DNA from: Nissolia schottii | Taxonomy: Eukaryota > Streptophyta > Magnoliopsida > Fabales > Fabaceae | DNA: 64,000 bases | NCBI GenBank assembly: GCA_003254905.1 | Contig: QANU01058179.1 | Location: forward strand, 633,074-697,073 | Reading direction: 5' to 3' | Part shown: one piece after another, positions 48,641 through 61,700 of the stretch | Position numbering within the stretch: position 1 is the first letter of the stretch | Layout of the letters: every line of letters begins with the position of its first letter | Notes under the pieces: model-generated | Told to the model about the DNA's origin: nothing | Database searches by the model: none | The model's input: the letters and a program-made list of their open reading frames with translations, nothing else | Position numbers and translations under genes: made by a program

Positions 48641-48787
48641 TAAGATTTGAGTGGACACTATTTTTTCAAGTGTAAAGTTTTTATCTGTATTTTTAAGCAC
48701 AAAATCTCACTTAATAGTTTTAAATGATCTAGATCTAACACATGAGATGGTCATCTTACGTCCTCAATTGAGAGGATCCCCTCCCTC
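48641..48787 (-). repeat. Inverted repeat, right arm
   Basis: Partner of 43967-44114. Together the arms bracket about 4.8 kb of nested repeats. Confidence 0.6.
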
Positions 48788-50925
48788 TTATTAACACAAT
48801 GGAAACTGTCAAATTGACCGAATCATATCTCATAACTGGATATATGATTTGACCTATTGGAATATTTGGATTATTATGGACCAGGAAAGTAAGATGAAGT
48901 TTTAAGTTTGGGTTGGACGGGGGATGTGTGGGGCTATGTCACTGTGGGCTTGTGGGTGAGGGAAGAGGAGCAATGGAATTCGTGACTAATAAATAAAGAA
49001 AAAATTGAGGGACAATTGACTCGTTTTGATTTATAATAAGAATATATTTTTTTGTAGAGCTTTTTTTTAATAGAATATTTCTTTTATAAAATAAATAAAT
49101 AAATATTTTAAGTTATATCTAAACGCTCTTAAAATTATAAAAAAAAAATTATTTTAAAAAAAATAGCACAATCCAAATTCCAAACAAACCTAATTTCAGC
49201 AATGTCAATACTCAATAGTATTCAAATAAGAAAATAGTTTCAAAACCACAGAAAATATTTTATGCAAAACTCATTTGCAGTCCCAATTGTTATTACTACA
49301 ACTCAGTAATGATAATCAATTGAAGGACTAATTTGATTTACAACTTATAATTTTAGAAATTAAAAAGTTAAATTTTAAATTTCAAGTATCAAGGCGACTC
49401 GAGCTTAGAACCAAAATGACCATTAAAAAAATTAAACAAGTGATTAGAAAGCTAGTGGACGAAATGATTTTTATTCCTCTATGGTTGAAGAGCCGAAACA
49501 AATGTTCTTTATTCAGGCTCAAGCTTTAGACACAGTACTTGAGACTGTTTCTTCAATCCCAACTTGATGTTGGTAAGATGAAAGAATTACATAACTCTTG
49601 CTACGTCAGTCTTCTCTTTAGTGAGTATGTAGGGTCAATTTCCAGAATTATTTTAGAATCTGATAATTATTTAGGGTTTAGAATCTTGTCAAGCTCCTTG
49701 AGAAAAAGCTTGTATCTGGTGACTTTTGATTCAAGAGTTGTTTCCTCAATTACTTGGCTGAAGCTGGAGCTCATCGAGGGCAAGTTTGGGTTCACTGACT
49801 CCCCTTCTCAGGGCTCACGATTGTTGCAGATCGAGAGACTTGTTTGTGAGGCGGCGGCAGCGTGTTTTCTCTACTTGTGTCTTATCAAATGTATCAGAAA
49901 TGTCTATACACATTCACAATCATTCTAGTTTATTCTTGTTTTAGCGGGTTTTTGTCAATGAAACAACAAAAATCCCAGTTCTCGTTCTGGATTTGGAGAA
50001 TGGAAGCAATTTTTTTAATAAATTCTCAACATTTTTTAATAGTGGATAAAAAGGAGAATTAAAATGAATTAACTTTGATAATATTACAATGTGTAAGTAT
50101 AAATACATAAGTTAAAAATTACATAAAAATAAACTGAAAGCAGATTACATAAACAAAAGAACTAAGTGAGATTAGGCGAAGAAACAAGCTGAAGAGGGGA
50201 GGAAATACATAAGTAAAAGAATTAAGTAAAGAATAGGTGTGAAGAGAAATAGAGGAGATTAAAAATTTACTTATTGAAAAAAAAAATGAAAATGAAATAT
50301 ATGACGTTCTTCAGTGTATCTATTGGTGTTACAATGATGAGAGAATGAAGTATTTGTCAAGCAAATCTAATACAATCTAATTCTGGTCTCACTAGTCATA
50401 TTTATAAAAAATTCTAGAGTAACTTCTTTAATATCCATGTGTTGTTGCTTCCTTTGAGACTGAGTTCAACACCTCATACATAACCATATATGATTTGTTG
50501 CGTTTGGTGATATGGTAGACCATTGAATAAACTTGGCTAAGTAACCATATCTGTGATTAATGGTTTTGGGCATTGCAATCAAATCAAAGAAAAATTAATT
50601 TTCATGCGTCATACAAAAAAGTCTATGCTTTTTCTATTTGCTTCGTTTTATTTCTTACATGTGTCAACCCTTTACTTCAATGTGCTACCACGGTTGGTCG
50701 CTTCTATCTTGAACTTCTTTAAATCACCTATCACAAATTTATTATGGGTCGTCTTGTTTCACACAAAAAATTTTAAGTATGGGAATTGATCGTCGAAAGC
50801 CAAAAGGATTGTTTTAAATAGGGACAAGCAATTATGGTGCTCTTGGTAAAGAATTAGGTAGTGATTTGTTTTATGAAGAAAGTAAAGAAGTAGAAACGAA
50901 GATAGCAAAAATATTAAGAACTCAT
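48788..50925. other. Intergenic, no recognised gene
   Basis: A mixed-composition patch at 49500-49930 stands out from AT-rich flanks. It gives a 129-aa plus frame and, on minus near 49778, a short frame MSSSFSQVIEETTLESKV. Neither is recognised; it may be a captured gene fragment. Confidence 0.3.
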
Positions 50926-50929
50926 AAAT

Positions 50930-51879
50930 AAATGTCACTTGAATGACAATATTACAATATGCAATGGAACTGGAGAAATCCTAAGCACAGAGAAGCGTAA
51001 ATAAAGCAACGCAAAGAAACTGGAATAGAAACTAAGAAAAAAAAGGAAAAAGTGGTGACAATTACTTGGATCTCCGTGAACTCTTGATGTTGTCAGAGAC
51101 TTGAGCCTTTGTAAATCCTTCAGAAAATGAACCACCTCTAACACTTCGAAATGTCTTCTATTTATAGAGTTTATGACCCTCTTAACGACCTTAGACTCTC
51201 GTGACAGTTTTTCTTAACTTGCCACAGTGCACCAAAACCTAGCCAATAGTGCTGGGTTGTGTGACACGTTTGAATAGTGGGTAGTTACCACTATCTGCAC
51301 ACCAGAATAGTGGGAAGTCATCATTGTCTACACGCCACATCAGGTTTATGAGAAGTTACCATATGTAACTGCCGTGCGCACAGAAGGATAACTGTACTTA
51401 TGGCAATTGATAATTGTTCCCTCTGAAACATTCATTCGAATTATAAGATTCAACTTTTCATCAATCTTCAAATTACTAATACTCTGATCATCAACTCCTA
51501 AAACCTATCGCTAATTCGAACTTGTTGACAAATACTTAACTTTCTTCCTTTGCCATAATAAAAAATGACCATGATATCCCACGCCAAAATCATGGCTCAA
51601 CTGTTGTCTCATTTAGTTATGACATCTTATATGCTCATATCAAAACTTGATATCCTCACTACTTATTTTAGTTGTCGCAAGTCCTATTACGTTGACGTCT
51701 TCGTTCCTGGTGCCTATTCTACTACCAAATAGGTCGCCAACATATCTTTTAGCGACAAAACTAAACCGGTCGCATTGCTCCTTTTACCCAATGCAATTAT
51801 TCGCTTACTCATCACTTCAAGCTTTAATCTTAAGTCGCCTTTGACTCTCGTCGCGTCGCCAAATTTGGCAATCCCAACA
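50930..51879 (-). mobile_element. LTR, minus strand, of the same family as 54645
   Basis: Minus strand begins TGTTGGGATTGCCAAATTTG at 51879 and reaches a TATA-like ctctataaatagaag at about 51170, roughly 710 bp in. The first 30 bases match the plus-strand LTR at 54645, including GCCAAA-TTGGCGA and GCGAC words repeated through U3. The 3' boundary is a guess. Confidence 0.5.
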
Positions 51880-52330
51880 CATCTTACAGACACCATTGGA
51901 TCGCTTATTACAAATTGAAGCCTTATAACTCTTTCCTTAACTTGGCAATTTTTTCTTTTATATAACAATTCTCAAATATATAGCCAAACACAACTCATCG
52001 GCACATCGTTACTTCGATTAACGATATAAGACAAGTCATCCGCAATAAATAGGCTAGCTAGGGCCAGGTTATGAACTTCAAGTACATAATTCTAATTCTT
52101 GCTGACTTCTGTAACTGGTAATGAAGTGAAAAATACGAAACTTCTTTCTCCGTATCGCTTGTATTTCCTGCCTTTATACCGGATAACCACACAAAATGTG
52201 CCAGCAAAACCTCCTTGGCTGTTCCTTACTTCCTTTCTTCAGAGGACTACGTTTTCAATAGGTGCCATGTTTTCCAAGTAACATAGGAGTCCCTTGTCTC
52301 CGTAAATTAGATCTGAATAAGAAACGTCAG
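51880..52330. other. CAF gene 3' flank
   Basis: No coding recognised. Probably holds the 3' UTR of the minus-strand gene that ends at 52331. Confidence 0.4.
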
Positions 52331-53929
52331 TTACACCCAATCTTGCAAGCATTCCTGGTTCAAACCAGAAGTTCCTTCACTTCCAATACTGCATTGAAGG
52401 TCTGGAGACTCTTGATTTACATTTCCTCTCCAGAGGATTATCTGCTCATCCTTAAACAAGATAGGGACACATGGCACCAAATCCTGCACAAAAAGAAACA
52501 AGCTTTTAAGTGACTGCATGCACATTTCAATTTCAACCAAGCGATACAAAGATTGAATTTTATTATGACTGTATAGACAGAACCTTTAGCTTAACTCCAA
52601 TCTTTTTGCAGTCGCTCATACCCACATGGGTGCAGTCCAGTCTCACAACCTCTTCAGTCTTAAAAGCTTCCCTCACCCTCTCCACTACATTCACATAAAC
52701 ACCATTTCTAGCTGAACATGGAAATTATAACTCAGCACATGTTAGGAGAGATCCACTACTGCTTTAAATTGGACTAGAATAAAATAGTAGCCATTACCAA
52801 TATTCACTTACTAAGCCTCATTGGAGGGTGAGAGTTTAAACCCTTGCTTCTCATTTGTTTCGTTCCTTCATGCGTCAAACCCTCAATTACATTCTTCACA
52901 AGCCTAGGATAAATTGGAGCATAAGGCTTCCACAGCATGAGAGGAATAACAGGACGGCTCTTGGGATCATAGTTCCGACCTCGGTACAAAAGCAATATAT
53001 TAATGTTGCGGTAGACAACTTTTCCACCAGACTTGTCCTGTAAATTAAATACAGCAATACACACACATTGTGAAAAATACATTTTGGAAGTCCAGATGAG
53101 AAAGATCAATGAATTTGCGGACGAGAAATTGCATCAAAACAACAATGAGTGATGACCTCGAGGTGGAAGCAAACGTTGTCCATGTCAAGAGTTGGCACAC
53201 CCAAGCACTTGATTCTCACAGCTTCAGCCTTCTTCCAGTGATTATGGATGTCATCCAGCATGTTGTGAGTGACTCCCCCCTTCCCTAGCACAACACAACC
53301 ACCATACTTACTTGCAGCAATCAACTACAAATTGAACTTCATTTTAGCGCATTCTCAATTACACAAACTCCTCAATTAAGTGGAACAAAATAGAGAGAGA
53401 GAAAAGATATACCCAAATTGATTTGCCTTGCACAGTCACTGTGACGGTAGCGTTCCACGAGCTCCACCACCTCATCCTCCGAAAGCGGGGCACCGAGGAC
53501 CCGGTTCCGCTCCTCTTCCAGCCTCTCCCGGTCCACTTCCTCCTGAACCGGGGCCGAGGTCCCGGTCCATTTCCGGTCAAGTCGGCCAGGTCCAAACGGA
53601 GAGAATTTGGGCGATTCGCGGAAGCTGATGGGTCTCACGGAAGGGTCGCTCTCTGAGTAAGAGTACCTGAAGTCAAAGGGAAGATCCGATTTCAGGGGAA
53701 TATTCGAAGCTCCGTTCAGAGTCGGAGCTCCATTCTTGGCGTCGTTGTTGTTGTCGTTCTTATTCTTCTTCGTCTTCTTCTTCTTCTTCTTCTTCTCATT
53801 CGCTTTGTTAGGTTTTGGAGAGGGGGAAAACGGCGGGTCGTGTAGGTCGCTGTGGATGGAATGACTGACAAAGCGACGGAGAGAAAGAGGGAAACGGCGC
53901 GTTGAGAGTGAGAAGAGGTGGTTCCGCAT
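52331..53929 (-). CDS. Mitochondrial CRS2-associated factor (CRM-domain group II intron splicing factor)
   Basis: CAF proteins bind group II intron RNA through CRM domains; this one matches the mitochondrial subgroup (Arabidopsis mCSF1, At4g31010). Exons: 53929-53413, 53284-53157, 53037-52812, 52711-52584, 52483-52331; 383 aa, frame kept throughout. Residues 1-35 are rich in Arg, Ser and hydrophobics with almost no acid before residue 28 (RRFPLSLRRFVSHS), a typical mitochondrial presequence. A Lys run near residue 50 is encoded by a CTT repeat. CRM 1 spans about 150-255 (INLGKGGVTHNMLDDIHNHW, IKCLGV, YRGRNY). CRM 2 spans about 280-355 (NGVYVNVVERVREAF, VRLDCTHVG, LFKDEQIILWRG). Acceptors for exons 2 and 4 were chosen by frame and family sequence. 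Whether it partners a CRS2-type protein in mitochondria cannot be told. Confidence 0.9.
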
Positions 53930-53976
53930 TCGATAAAACGGTGTCGCAGAAGGAGCCGTTTAGTCGCTAGTGCCAC

Positions 53977-54644
53977 GTTGAGGTGGATGATGGTCGATGG
54001 GCATAGACTGATGAGTGCAACTGTGCGAGGGTGATCGGCCTAACCTAACTTCAGTTGGAACTTTGTAAGTATATGATATGATGATAAATATAAAGGAGGA
54101 AGCATAATTACAATCAGCAGAGTAGGGCAGCGAGGATTTTTTGTCAGGTTTTCTTTTATAATTTTTTTTAAAATTAAGGTCCGTCGCAAAAATTCACATA
54201 AATGTCAAATTTTACAAAATTGATTTCAAAAAATACAAATAGATTATTGGTGTTGGTGCTTGTAGTACACGCACCTTACACGGGTCTAAAATTGGACTGG
54301 GTCATTCCGATTTTAGAAAAAGTAAATCAACATTTTAGTGGTGATGTGATGTTGTAAAATTGGGAATTGGGAGAGGGAATCCCATTTCATAGTCTGTGAA
54401 CGGGTTCCCTTGACCCATTTAAATCTACTTTTTTTGAAGAAATGAAACGAAGTAGCAACTTGTGTTGCTTATAAAGAGAGGATGAGGGAGCATTTGCAAC
54501 ATGTTCCCTTCAGTGTAGTGTAGTAGCAACTTGTATCTGATTTTGCAGTAGCAACTTGTTCCTTTTAGTGTAGTAGCTTGTTCATTTTGAATTTATTTTT
54601 TATTTTTAAAGAGTAGAAAACACATAAAAATATCAAGATGGTTG
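53977..54644. other. Region upstream of the CAF gene
   Basis: Holds the CAF promoter. The word tagcaacttgt recurs four times between 54450 and 54570 as a loose tandem repeat. Nothing else recognised. Confidence 0.4.
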
Positions 54645-55600
54645 TGTTGGGGTCGCCAAAAATGGCGATGCGACATTAATTAAGAGATGACTTATGAATG
54701 ATGGTAGGAGATAAAACAATAAGAGTATAATTGCATATGGATATATTCGCGACCCAACGATGAATAGAAGGGTTAGTCAGCCTAGTCGCAGTATGAAATA
54801 TATTTATAATTGATTTCAATAATGGCGACAAAAACAAATCTTGTTGAAGGAATACAAGGTCTTTGGTCGACCAGGATGAAATCGACGACTGAATATGTGT
54901 GTGTGTGTGTGTGTGTGTGTGGTCATCAGTCGATAAGGATGAAGTCGTTGATAATTATGGATTGCAACAAACGATTTAGTAATAAAAGGATGCTGAAATG
55001 AAAAGCGTTTTAGATGTCGCAAATGAAAGGGATCATTGAGCTAAGGTAGTAGTCGCCATAAAAAACAAGGCGATAAGTAGGTTTGCATCATGAGTTATCA
55101 CCTAGACGAGACATTAATACCAAGATAATAATAAATGAGCTAGGCTAATTGAATAAGAATATAGGAGGTTACCAGCTAGGTGAGTCGGGTTGATCTTAGA
55201 ATTTACTGAATCACTATATGAAACCAAATTACAAAAGATAAAGAGAGAATAATTGAAGTAGAAATTGAATTAAATTATAGGTGGTTACTGACCTAATCAA
55301 GTCGAGCTAATCATGGTTAATTCCCATATTTGTCTACAGTGTAGAAAAGAAATAGACAAATGAAGAGAATAGAGGGAGATAGGGAAGAGGGAACCAAAGA
55401 AGTCTCAAGGAGAGAAAAAAAAAATTCTTCTATTCCCCAAAATGAGCTTTATGCTTTTCATTGGGGGCAAAGCCTATATATAAGACTATGAAAAAAGTCT
55501 TTCCATGTGTCAATAAATTAATAAAGTAAATCACTTGTTATAACAAGGTTCATACACAATATCTATAATAATAATGCTCTCTAATGAACAATGTTTAACA
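54645..55600 (+). mobile_element. LTR, plus strand, of the same family as 51879
   Basis: Begins TGTTGGGGTCGCCAAAAATG at 54645 and has a TATA-like cctatatataagac at about 55471, roughly 825 bp in, the same layout as the minus-strand LTR across the CAF gene. Contains a (TG)n run. No primer-binding site or coding interior found. Confidence 0.5.
54895..54922. repeat. (TG)n microsatellite
   Basis: About 13 perfect tg units inside the LTR. Confidence 0.9.
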
Positions 55601-56700
55601 ACAATATATTTAATAACAACTATGATCAAAATAAAATTGAACATATACAATAAACTCTAATTATTTTGACATTTAATTGATCTGAGTCTAACTAAAATTG
55701 TGATAAGAATTCCACACAAAAATTCCAAAAGCAATCGCACCATTATCTCTTGTGCTTTGTCACGAGCAAAGTGATAGTCAATATCTAATTAGTCACAATC
55801 ATAAAAAATTGGATTTGTCGCAAAGAACGAAGTAATTTGGTTTTCCCAATACAAGGCAGCATGACAGGAGCAAGTCATATCGCAGGTCCATGGTACTCTC
55901 CTTCGTCTTCCGTGAAACAATAGAGCTACCATTAAAGAAGACATATTTTACCTCCTTGAATTAAAGCATCCTCTCCAATCAACATCACTACAAAGAGTTG
56001 AAAAGGAGAATCTCTATGAAATATTAGCCCTCTATTAGGACATCCTTTGAGATACTTAAATTTCTCGATGTTGCCCGAAAGTGACTATGAGTTGGTTTGG
56101 TTTGTCCATAAATTGGCTTAATTGCTGCCTGACAGACAGAGTAATGGTCGGCTGTAATAATCAGCCAACCAGACGCCGGTATACGAATGTATCAGAGAAC
56201 GGCTAGGCCAGAATTTTGGTAAAGACAAATAGCCAAATGTATTCGTTGAACAACTAACAGTGATACGAAGGAGTATGACAGAAAAACAAACATTATCACG
56301 TACATAAACGAGTAATATTAAATATGTGCGTGTTTACGCACAAAAATATATTTCATGATAATATTTATTTCTTTATTTCGTAATATTTCTTTTTCTGTTT
56401 AGTTGATGAAATTAAATGTTTTGTTTTATATAAATAGCATTACTGCATTTGGAGTTGATAAAGGAAAAAAATTAAACACTTGATTGAACTCTCCCTTTTA
56501 TTGTACAACAAGGATAAAAAACGATTAACCGATATTACTAAGACTGGTTAATTAGTGAGGTAGTTATGAGGGAGAAAAATAACCATTAGGCATGTCCAAA
56601 GCCCTGCTACTTGTCGCCATAAAATGCTTTAGCTAATTATAGAACTCACAAGTTCACAGCACTTAATTTCTGTTAATATTCCCCACAGCGCACATGCTTA
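55601..56700. other. Intergenic, nothing recognised
   Basis: AT-rich, no coding. The words tattaaacacataaacgagc near 4660 and cacgtacataaacgagtaat near 56297 are alike, hinting at a shared dispersed repeat (about 4590-4780 and 56280-56420). Confidence 0.4.
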
Positions 56701-56865
56701 TCCACATAGCGCACGCCACCAATGCACAATAACCTCACGTTCTCCGCCACTAAATAAAACAAACAAAAACCCTCACCATTCAAAATCTAAAACCAAAACC
56801 AACTTAGCCATTTGCCATTGTAGGTCAATCGAGCTCGATCTCCTTCTCCACCGCGTTTCTTTGCC
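56701..56865 (+). promoter_or_regulatory. CML promoter and leader
   Basis: A TATA-like ctaaataaaac at about 56751 sits about 115 bp upstream of the ATG, with a C/A-rich leader between. Confidence 0.4.
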
Positions 56866-57339
56866 ATGGCCAACCTTGAAACCGATCAGCTCAATCAGCT
56901 GCACGAAATCTTCAATCGCTTTGACACCGACTCCGACGGCAGCATCACCCACCTGGAGCTCGCGGCGCTCCTCCGGTCCCTCGGCGTCAAGCCCACCGGC
57001 GACCAGATCCACGCTCTCCTCTCCAACATGGACAACAACGGTAATGGATACATAGAATTCGACGAGCTCGTTAATGCCATATTGCCTGACATGAACGAGC
57101 ACGTCCTAATTAACCAGGAACAGCTCTCTGAGCTGTTCCGGACATTTGACCGCGACGGTAATGGTTACATCACCGCCGCGGAGCTCGCCCGGGCCATGGC
57201 AAAGATGGGTCACCCCTTGACCTACCGGGAGCTCGCCGACATGATGGCAGAAGCCGATAGCAATGGCGACGGTGTCATCAGCTTTAACGAGTTTGCAACC
57301 ATCATGGCCAAGTCTGCTTCTGATTTTTTTAGGCGCTAA
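56866..57339 (+). CDS. Calmodulin-like protein, CML15/16-type, four EF-hands
   Basis: Calcium sensor expected in cytosol or nucleus. Intronless, 157 aa. Four canonical EF-hand loops lie at residues 20-31 (DTDSDGSITHLE), 56-67 (DNNGNGYIEFDE), 95-106 (DRDGNGYITAAE) and 131-142 (DSNGDGVISFNE); each has acidic or Asn ligands at 1, 3 and 5, Gly at 6 and Glu at 12, so all four should bind calcium. ELAALLRSLG and AKMGHPLTYREL are hallmarks of the CML15/16/17/18 group. The C terminus (KSASDFFRR) has no prenylation box. The ATG follows a purine-poor leader, context gccATGGCC, which is strong. Coding GC is far above the flanks. Arabidopsis CML15 versus CML16 cannot be decided. Confidence 0.95.
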   Translation: MANLETDQLNQLHEIFNRFDTDSDGSITHLELAALLRSLGVKPTGDQIHALLSNMDNNGNGYIEFDELVNAILPDMNEHVLINQEQLSELFRTFDRDGNGYITAAELARAMAKMGHPLTYRELADMMAEADSNGDGVISFNEFATIMAKSASDFFRR

Positions 57340-58716
57340 TGTTAATATGGCTTAGATATCTAGATTCATGCAAGAAATGACGTACCAAGGTAAGAGGTTC
57401 GATAGACGCGAACATGCATGTCGCGTTGTTGAAAACGAGGGAGGGGTATTGTATGTGGTAATGGGAAACAGTGTTGGATTTTTCTCTTCAAGTTGAGATA
57501 TATATTGACTAAGTGCTGCGAATGCGACTTGTAAATATATATTATTCCTTGTGTTTCTACTTAGTTGTTGGTATGTGCAAAAGAAATGAATCTGACATTT
57601 TTGTCTTACACATTTCCATTTCTTTCTTTATGTAGTTTTCTTCTTTTTTTCCCGCGCTTTTGCAATTACTGTAATGTTTTTCGGTCTGCATTTATAATAA
57701 CGTGAATGTGCCTCCATATGAATTGGGAATCGTTTGAAATTGAACGAGTACCGGCACATATAAATGGTAGTTTACATGGTTGTTTCGATCATTTTTTGCT
57801 TACAAATCTTTATCATTACTCAGTTTTAGGATGAGGATAATAGATAGATATCTTTGAGAGCCAGTTTTAGGATGAGAATCAGGTGGACACTGTCCTGTGA
57901 TAAATCATGTTTACATTCGAACTACTAAATAATATTTAGATATCTTTTAATAGTTTTATCTATGAATTCTGTAAGTTGCATCCATTCAGTATAAAAACAA
58001 AAGCTATCAATAAATCCTGAACCAGATTTTCTCCATCGTTTCATATAAAATCCTGCAACAGCTTTCTATAAATCATTAATTTCGTAGTGTTGATTTAGTT
58101 GTTAAAAACTTCAAATTGTTCAAGCTATAGCTGATACTGTTCTTCAAATTTTAGTATTCCACCAAAAAAAAAATAATATCTAGTTGGGGCCTTCCGAAAC
58201 CCTACTGATGTATATTATAATTGTGGGTAGCATTTAAAGAATCAATTTCTCAATTATTTCCAACATAAAAAATTAATTAAAAAAAAAAGAAGATGAAAAT
58301 CATAAAGGAATAATTCATGGATTTATATTAAGATGATTAAAGTACAACAAATTACAGAATACTCAACAGGACAGGGGAAACCTTGCTATCTACTCATACA
58401 AAGAATTCTTGTTTCTACACAAAACTGCAGCAATCCTTGATACAAAAAGAAGACTACAAATTAACCTCTGTACAGCCTCAAATAACCAAAAACAAAACAA
58501 GTACTACATTTTATTCTCCAGTACAACTTCGCACCCCAAAGGTTCTGTGCACCATGCACTTATCGGGGAAGTGGACGTAAGCAACATACCTTTCTAGTGG
58601 GAGGAGCCGGTAAGCAATTCCATAACTATAGGTACAATGAATATATTTTCATCCTGCTATATACAAGCTACATAGTTTCTTTGAAGGTAGAAACAATAAT
58701 AATCGTCAAAATACCA
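57340..58716. other. Intergenic between CML and ALA 3' ends
   Basis: The two genes converge here. AT-rich, no coding recognised; contains both 3' UTRs. The phrase gagccagttttaggatgag occurs near 57858 and a shortened copy just before it. Confidence 0.4.
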
Positions 58717-61700
58717 TTATCTATGGTTAGTAGATCGGTCTCTAATGCCGTTAGTCATAGCTGCTATGCGTGCTGTTGAACCCACAGTTGTTGGCCGCAA
58801 TGAACTCTGCCGCACCATGGCACAAAACTCTGGATCTTTTGTCTTCCCCTGGTACCTTATCCACTGTACCATTTCATGATACATGGGGAAGAACCGCATC
58901 TGCAGTGCTGAGTAAGAGAAGTATGGTATAAGCGTTGAGATCACCACAAACAACGTCACAATCCAAAAGGAAGGAGATGGAGCGAGAGTTTCAACGAAGA
59001 CTTTGTATGCATTTGTAGAAAGATTTGGAGGCATCGCTCCATATGCCAAAAGGAAAATGTACCAGAGAGCAATGGTGCCCCAAATAAAAATGTGTTGTAT
59101 CAAGGTGAAGTAATTTATGGCGAGTGCCATCTGCAAGTTTACAACCCAAACCACACAAGTATACATTGTTGCTCCAAGTATATCCCTCCCAGCAGTTTTT
59201 CCCGCCTTGTCAAAGGCTTGAAGCTCCATAGCTTTTGTGCAGAAGAAGAAAATTATTATGGCACTAATAAATCCATTAAGCATCCAGCTGAGTATTCGAC
59301 GCCAGGCAAAGAGGATATTTTGTACACCTTCTTGATATAACATAGGAAACTGCCACAAAAATAACAAGGAATGATCATCAGAGAAGTAAACCAGGAGGAA
59401 CACAAGGTAATTCAAATCATTATCGATGGTTTACGTATTTCACTTCAGATACAACCAAAGGGGATTTATTTATGCTGTAAAATACGAGTGAGTGACTGTT
59501 GTGTTTAAAAAGTATTGCTACCCTCGAGCTTACTAAGTGATGTCAATGGCAAGATGAAACAAAATGCCACCGTCAGAGTTAAAAATCAATCAACAGGTTA
59601 AGCTAGGTCTAATGTAGTAACGAATTAATTATATGAATTAGTGAAAGGTTTCTGTTATCATTTTTACGTGGATTCTCTCGGCTATTGTGTCAACCAGCAT
59701 ATCACATTATAACAGGACAAATCAATAGTGAAAATTTCCATTTCACAACCATTATTTGAAATGTGACACATGACAACATGTCATGTAGTGAAACAGTATG
59801 CATACCTTCAGACAGTACCGAGCAGAAACATCCTGGTCAAAGACCCCAAGGGCAATCACAGGAAGCGATGAGAAAATTATATTATACAGAGACAAGAACC
59901 AGTCATTGTATGCAGGTTGTCCAGAGAATGATGCATACACCTCGTATAAAAATAGGGTGAAGCCAAATGCGATATTCTTGTAGAAAAAGTAGCATATCTG
60001 TCAGAAGAAGAATGCAAAACAAAGTTTTCAGATAATCTTTTAGAGCATAAATCTACAGAATTCTGGGATCCAGATATAAGTGTGGCTATACCATTGATGA
60101 GAGCCTCCGGTAACACCAATGTCCATGTACAAGAAGTAATCGCTCCAAATAACGGAACTGTGCAATAGCAATATCACTAGACATAGCGGCCTGCAGGAGA
60201 GAGATGATATGAGGAATAATAAAATAATAACACAAGATGTTGATGCAAAAACCAACAAAAGAGCAAAACAAGAGTAGTTTAAGATTTTCTGAGTACCTGC
60301 ATTCCTTCAACACCACTGATTCCCACCCCTATATCTGCTTCTTGAAGCATTCCCACATCATTCGCTCCATCACCGATAGCTAATGTAGTTTTACCAGTTC
60401 CAGATTTGACCAGTCTAGTGACCTTTAAGCGAGGAATAAAAATGGTATTCAATACTTTTTAAAAGCTAACCAGAATGATTGTCAGAAGTAACACAAAAAT
60501 AAGGGGATGGTGTCAAACAGACACAAAGAAACAAAGAACAGACTGAAACATACCAGTGCCTTCTGTTTTGGAGATGAGCGGCAGCAGATAACAGATGAAC
60601 AACGAATTGCCAACTCTAGAAACATGTTCTTCATACTATCTTCCAGGGCATAAGCAAGTGATTTTCCATCAATAATCAGAGCAAATGCTTGCTGAGAGGT
60701 TCCTCTGGAGGCTGTTAGTTGTTGAACACCTTCCAATATCTGGTGCTTGACACTTTCCCTTGAAGCCTAAAATATGAGTCAGCAAAAATATCAGAACCCT
60801 AATTTTAACTCGATAGTTACACTAAGATACTTACACAACACACCAAGCAATCCCTTCCATAAGAGGGATAGAGAGGTTATTGTCAAGAACCGCCTCTCTC
60901 AAAAGCTTAAACTAATGAGTAGAGGCAATTGAATGGTTTTATAGGTCTCTTTACATGTTTCCTCATGCAAGAGCTCTTTGAGCTTGCAGCATGAATAATT
61001 TTTTTGAAATGGGGGTCGGTAAGGATCAAACTCTTAACCTTTGATCATAGTAGCTCTAATATTATGTCAAGCACCATCTCTTCCAAAAGCTTAAGCTGAT
61101 GGATGGAGGCAATTAAATGGTTTTATAGGTCTCTACTGTTATAATATGAAAATACAAAAAGGAAAGAAGCAGATTAACAGTCCCTGAATTTTCTTTGTTG
61201 CATCTCTTGAAATGACAGTGAATAATGCCATGCAAATGCAGTTATCAGAATAATATAGCTCTACCAAGTTGCTTTGTTTTCACAAAGGAAAAGAATCAAT
61301 GAAATAAAAGTTTAAATTGTCAGTAATCAACCCAAATGTTAATTCAAGCGATAAGATCTTATTGAGATATTGAAATGCTATAAAAGAACCATTTTCTACT
61401 GTGAAACTACACAGTTTAATTTTAAGGTACTTTCAGAGTATAGTTTTTTTTACACAATCAACCAATCATATATTATCATATATATGATTTTGAGGTAGTT
61501 ATTGTGGAAGTCAAATTTTTAATGATTTGACAATGCATGATTAAATGAAAGTGTGAAAAATCTTTCCGGTGATAGTATACCAAAATTAAATCCTAATACT
61601 TAATATGAAAACCACATCATTTTAAAACAGAATAAATAAAAATAGACTAAAGGATGAGATTTATTTTACCTTGGCAATAGGTGTCTTGTCTCCAACCTTC

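Noticed and set aside
53106..53324. Extended CAF exon 2 including a LIAASKYGG reading upstream
   Set aside because: Using that acceptor puts exon 1 out of frame; the acceptor at 53285 restores the family sequence NLGKGGVTHN.
53716..53976. 86-aa frame starting upstream of the CAF ATG
   Set aside because: It is in a different frame from the CRM exons and reads the Lys tract as an Arg run.
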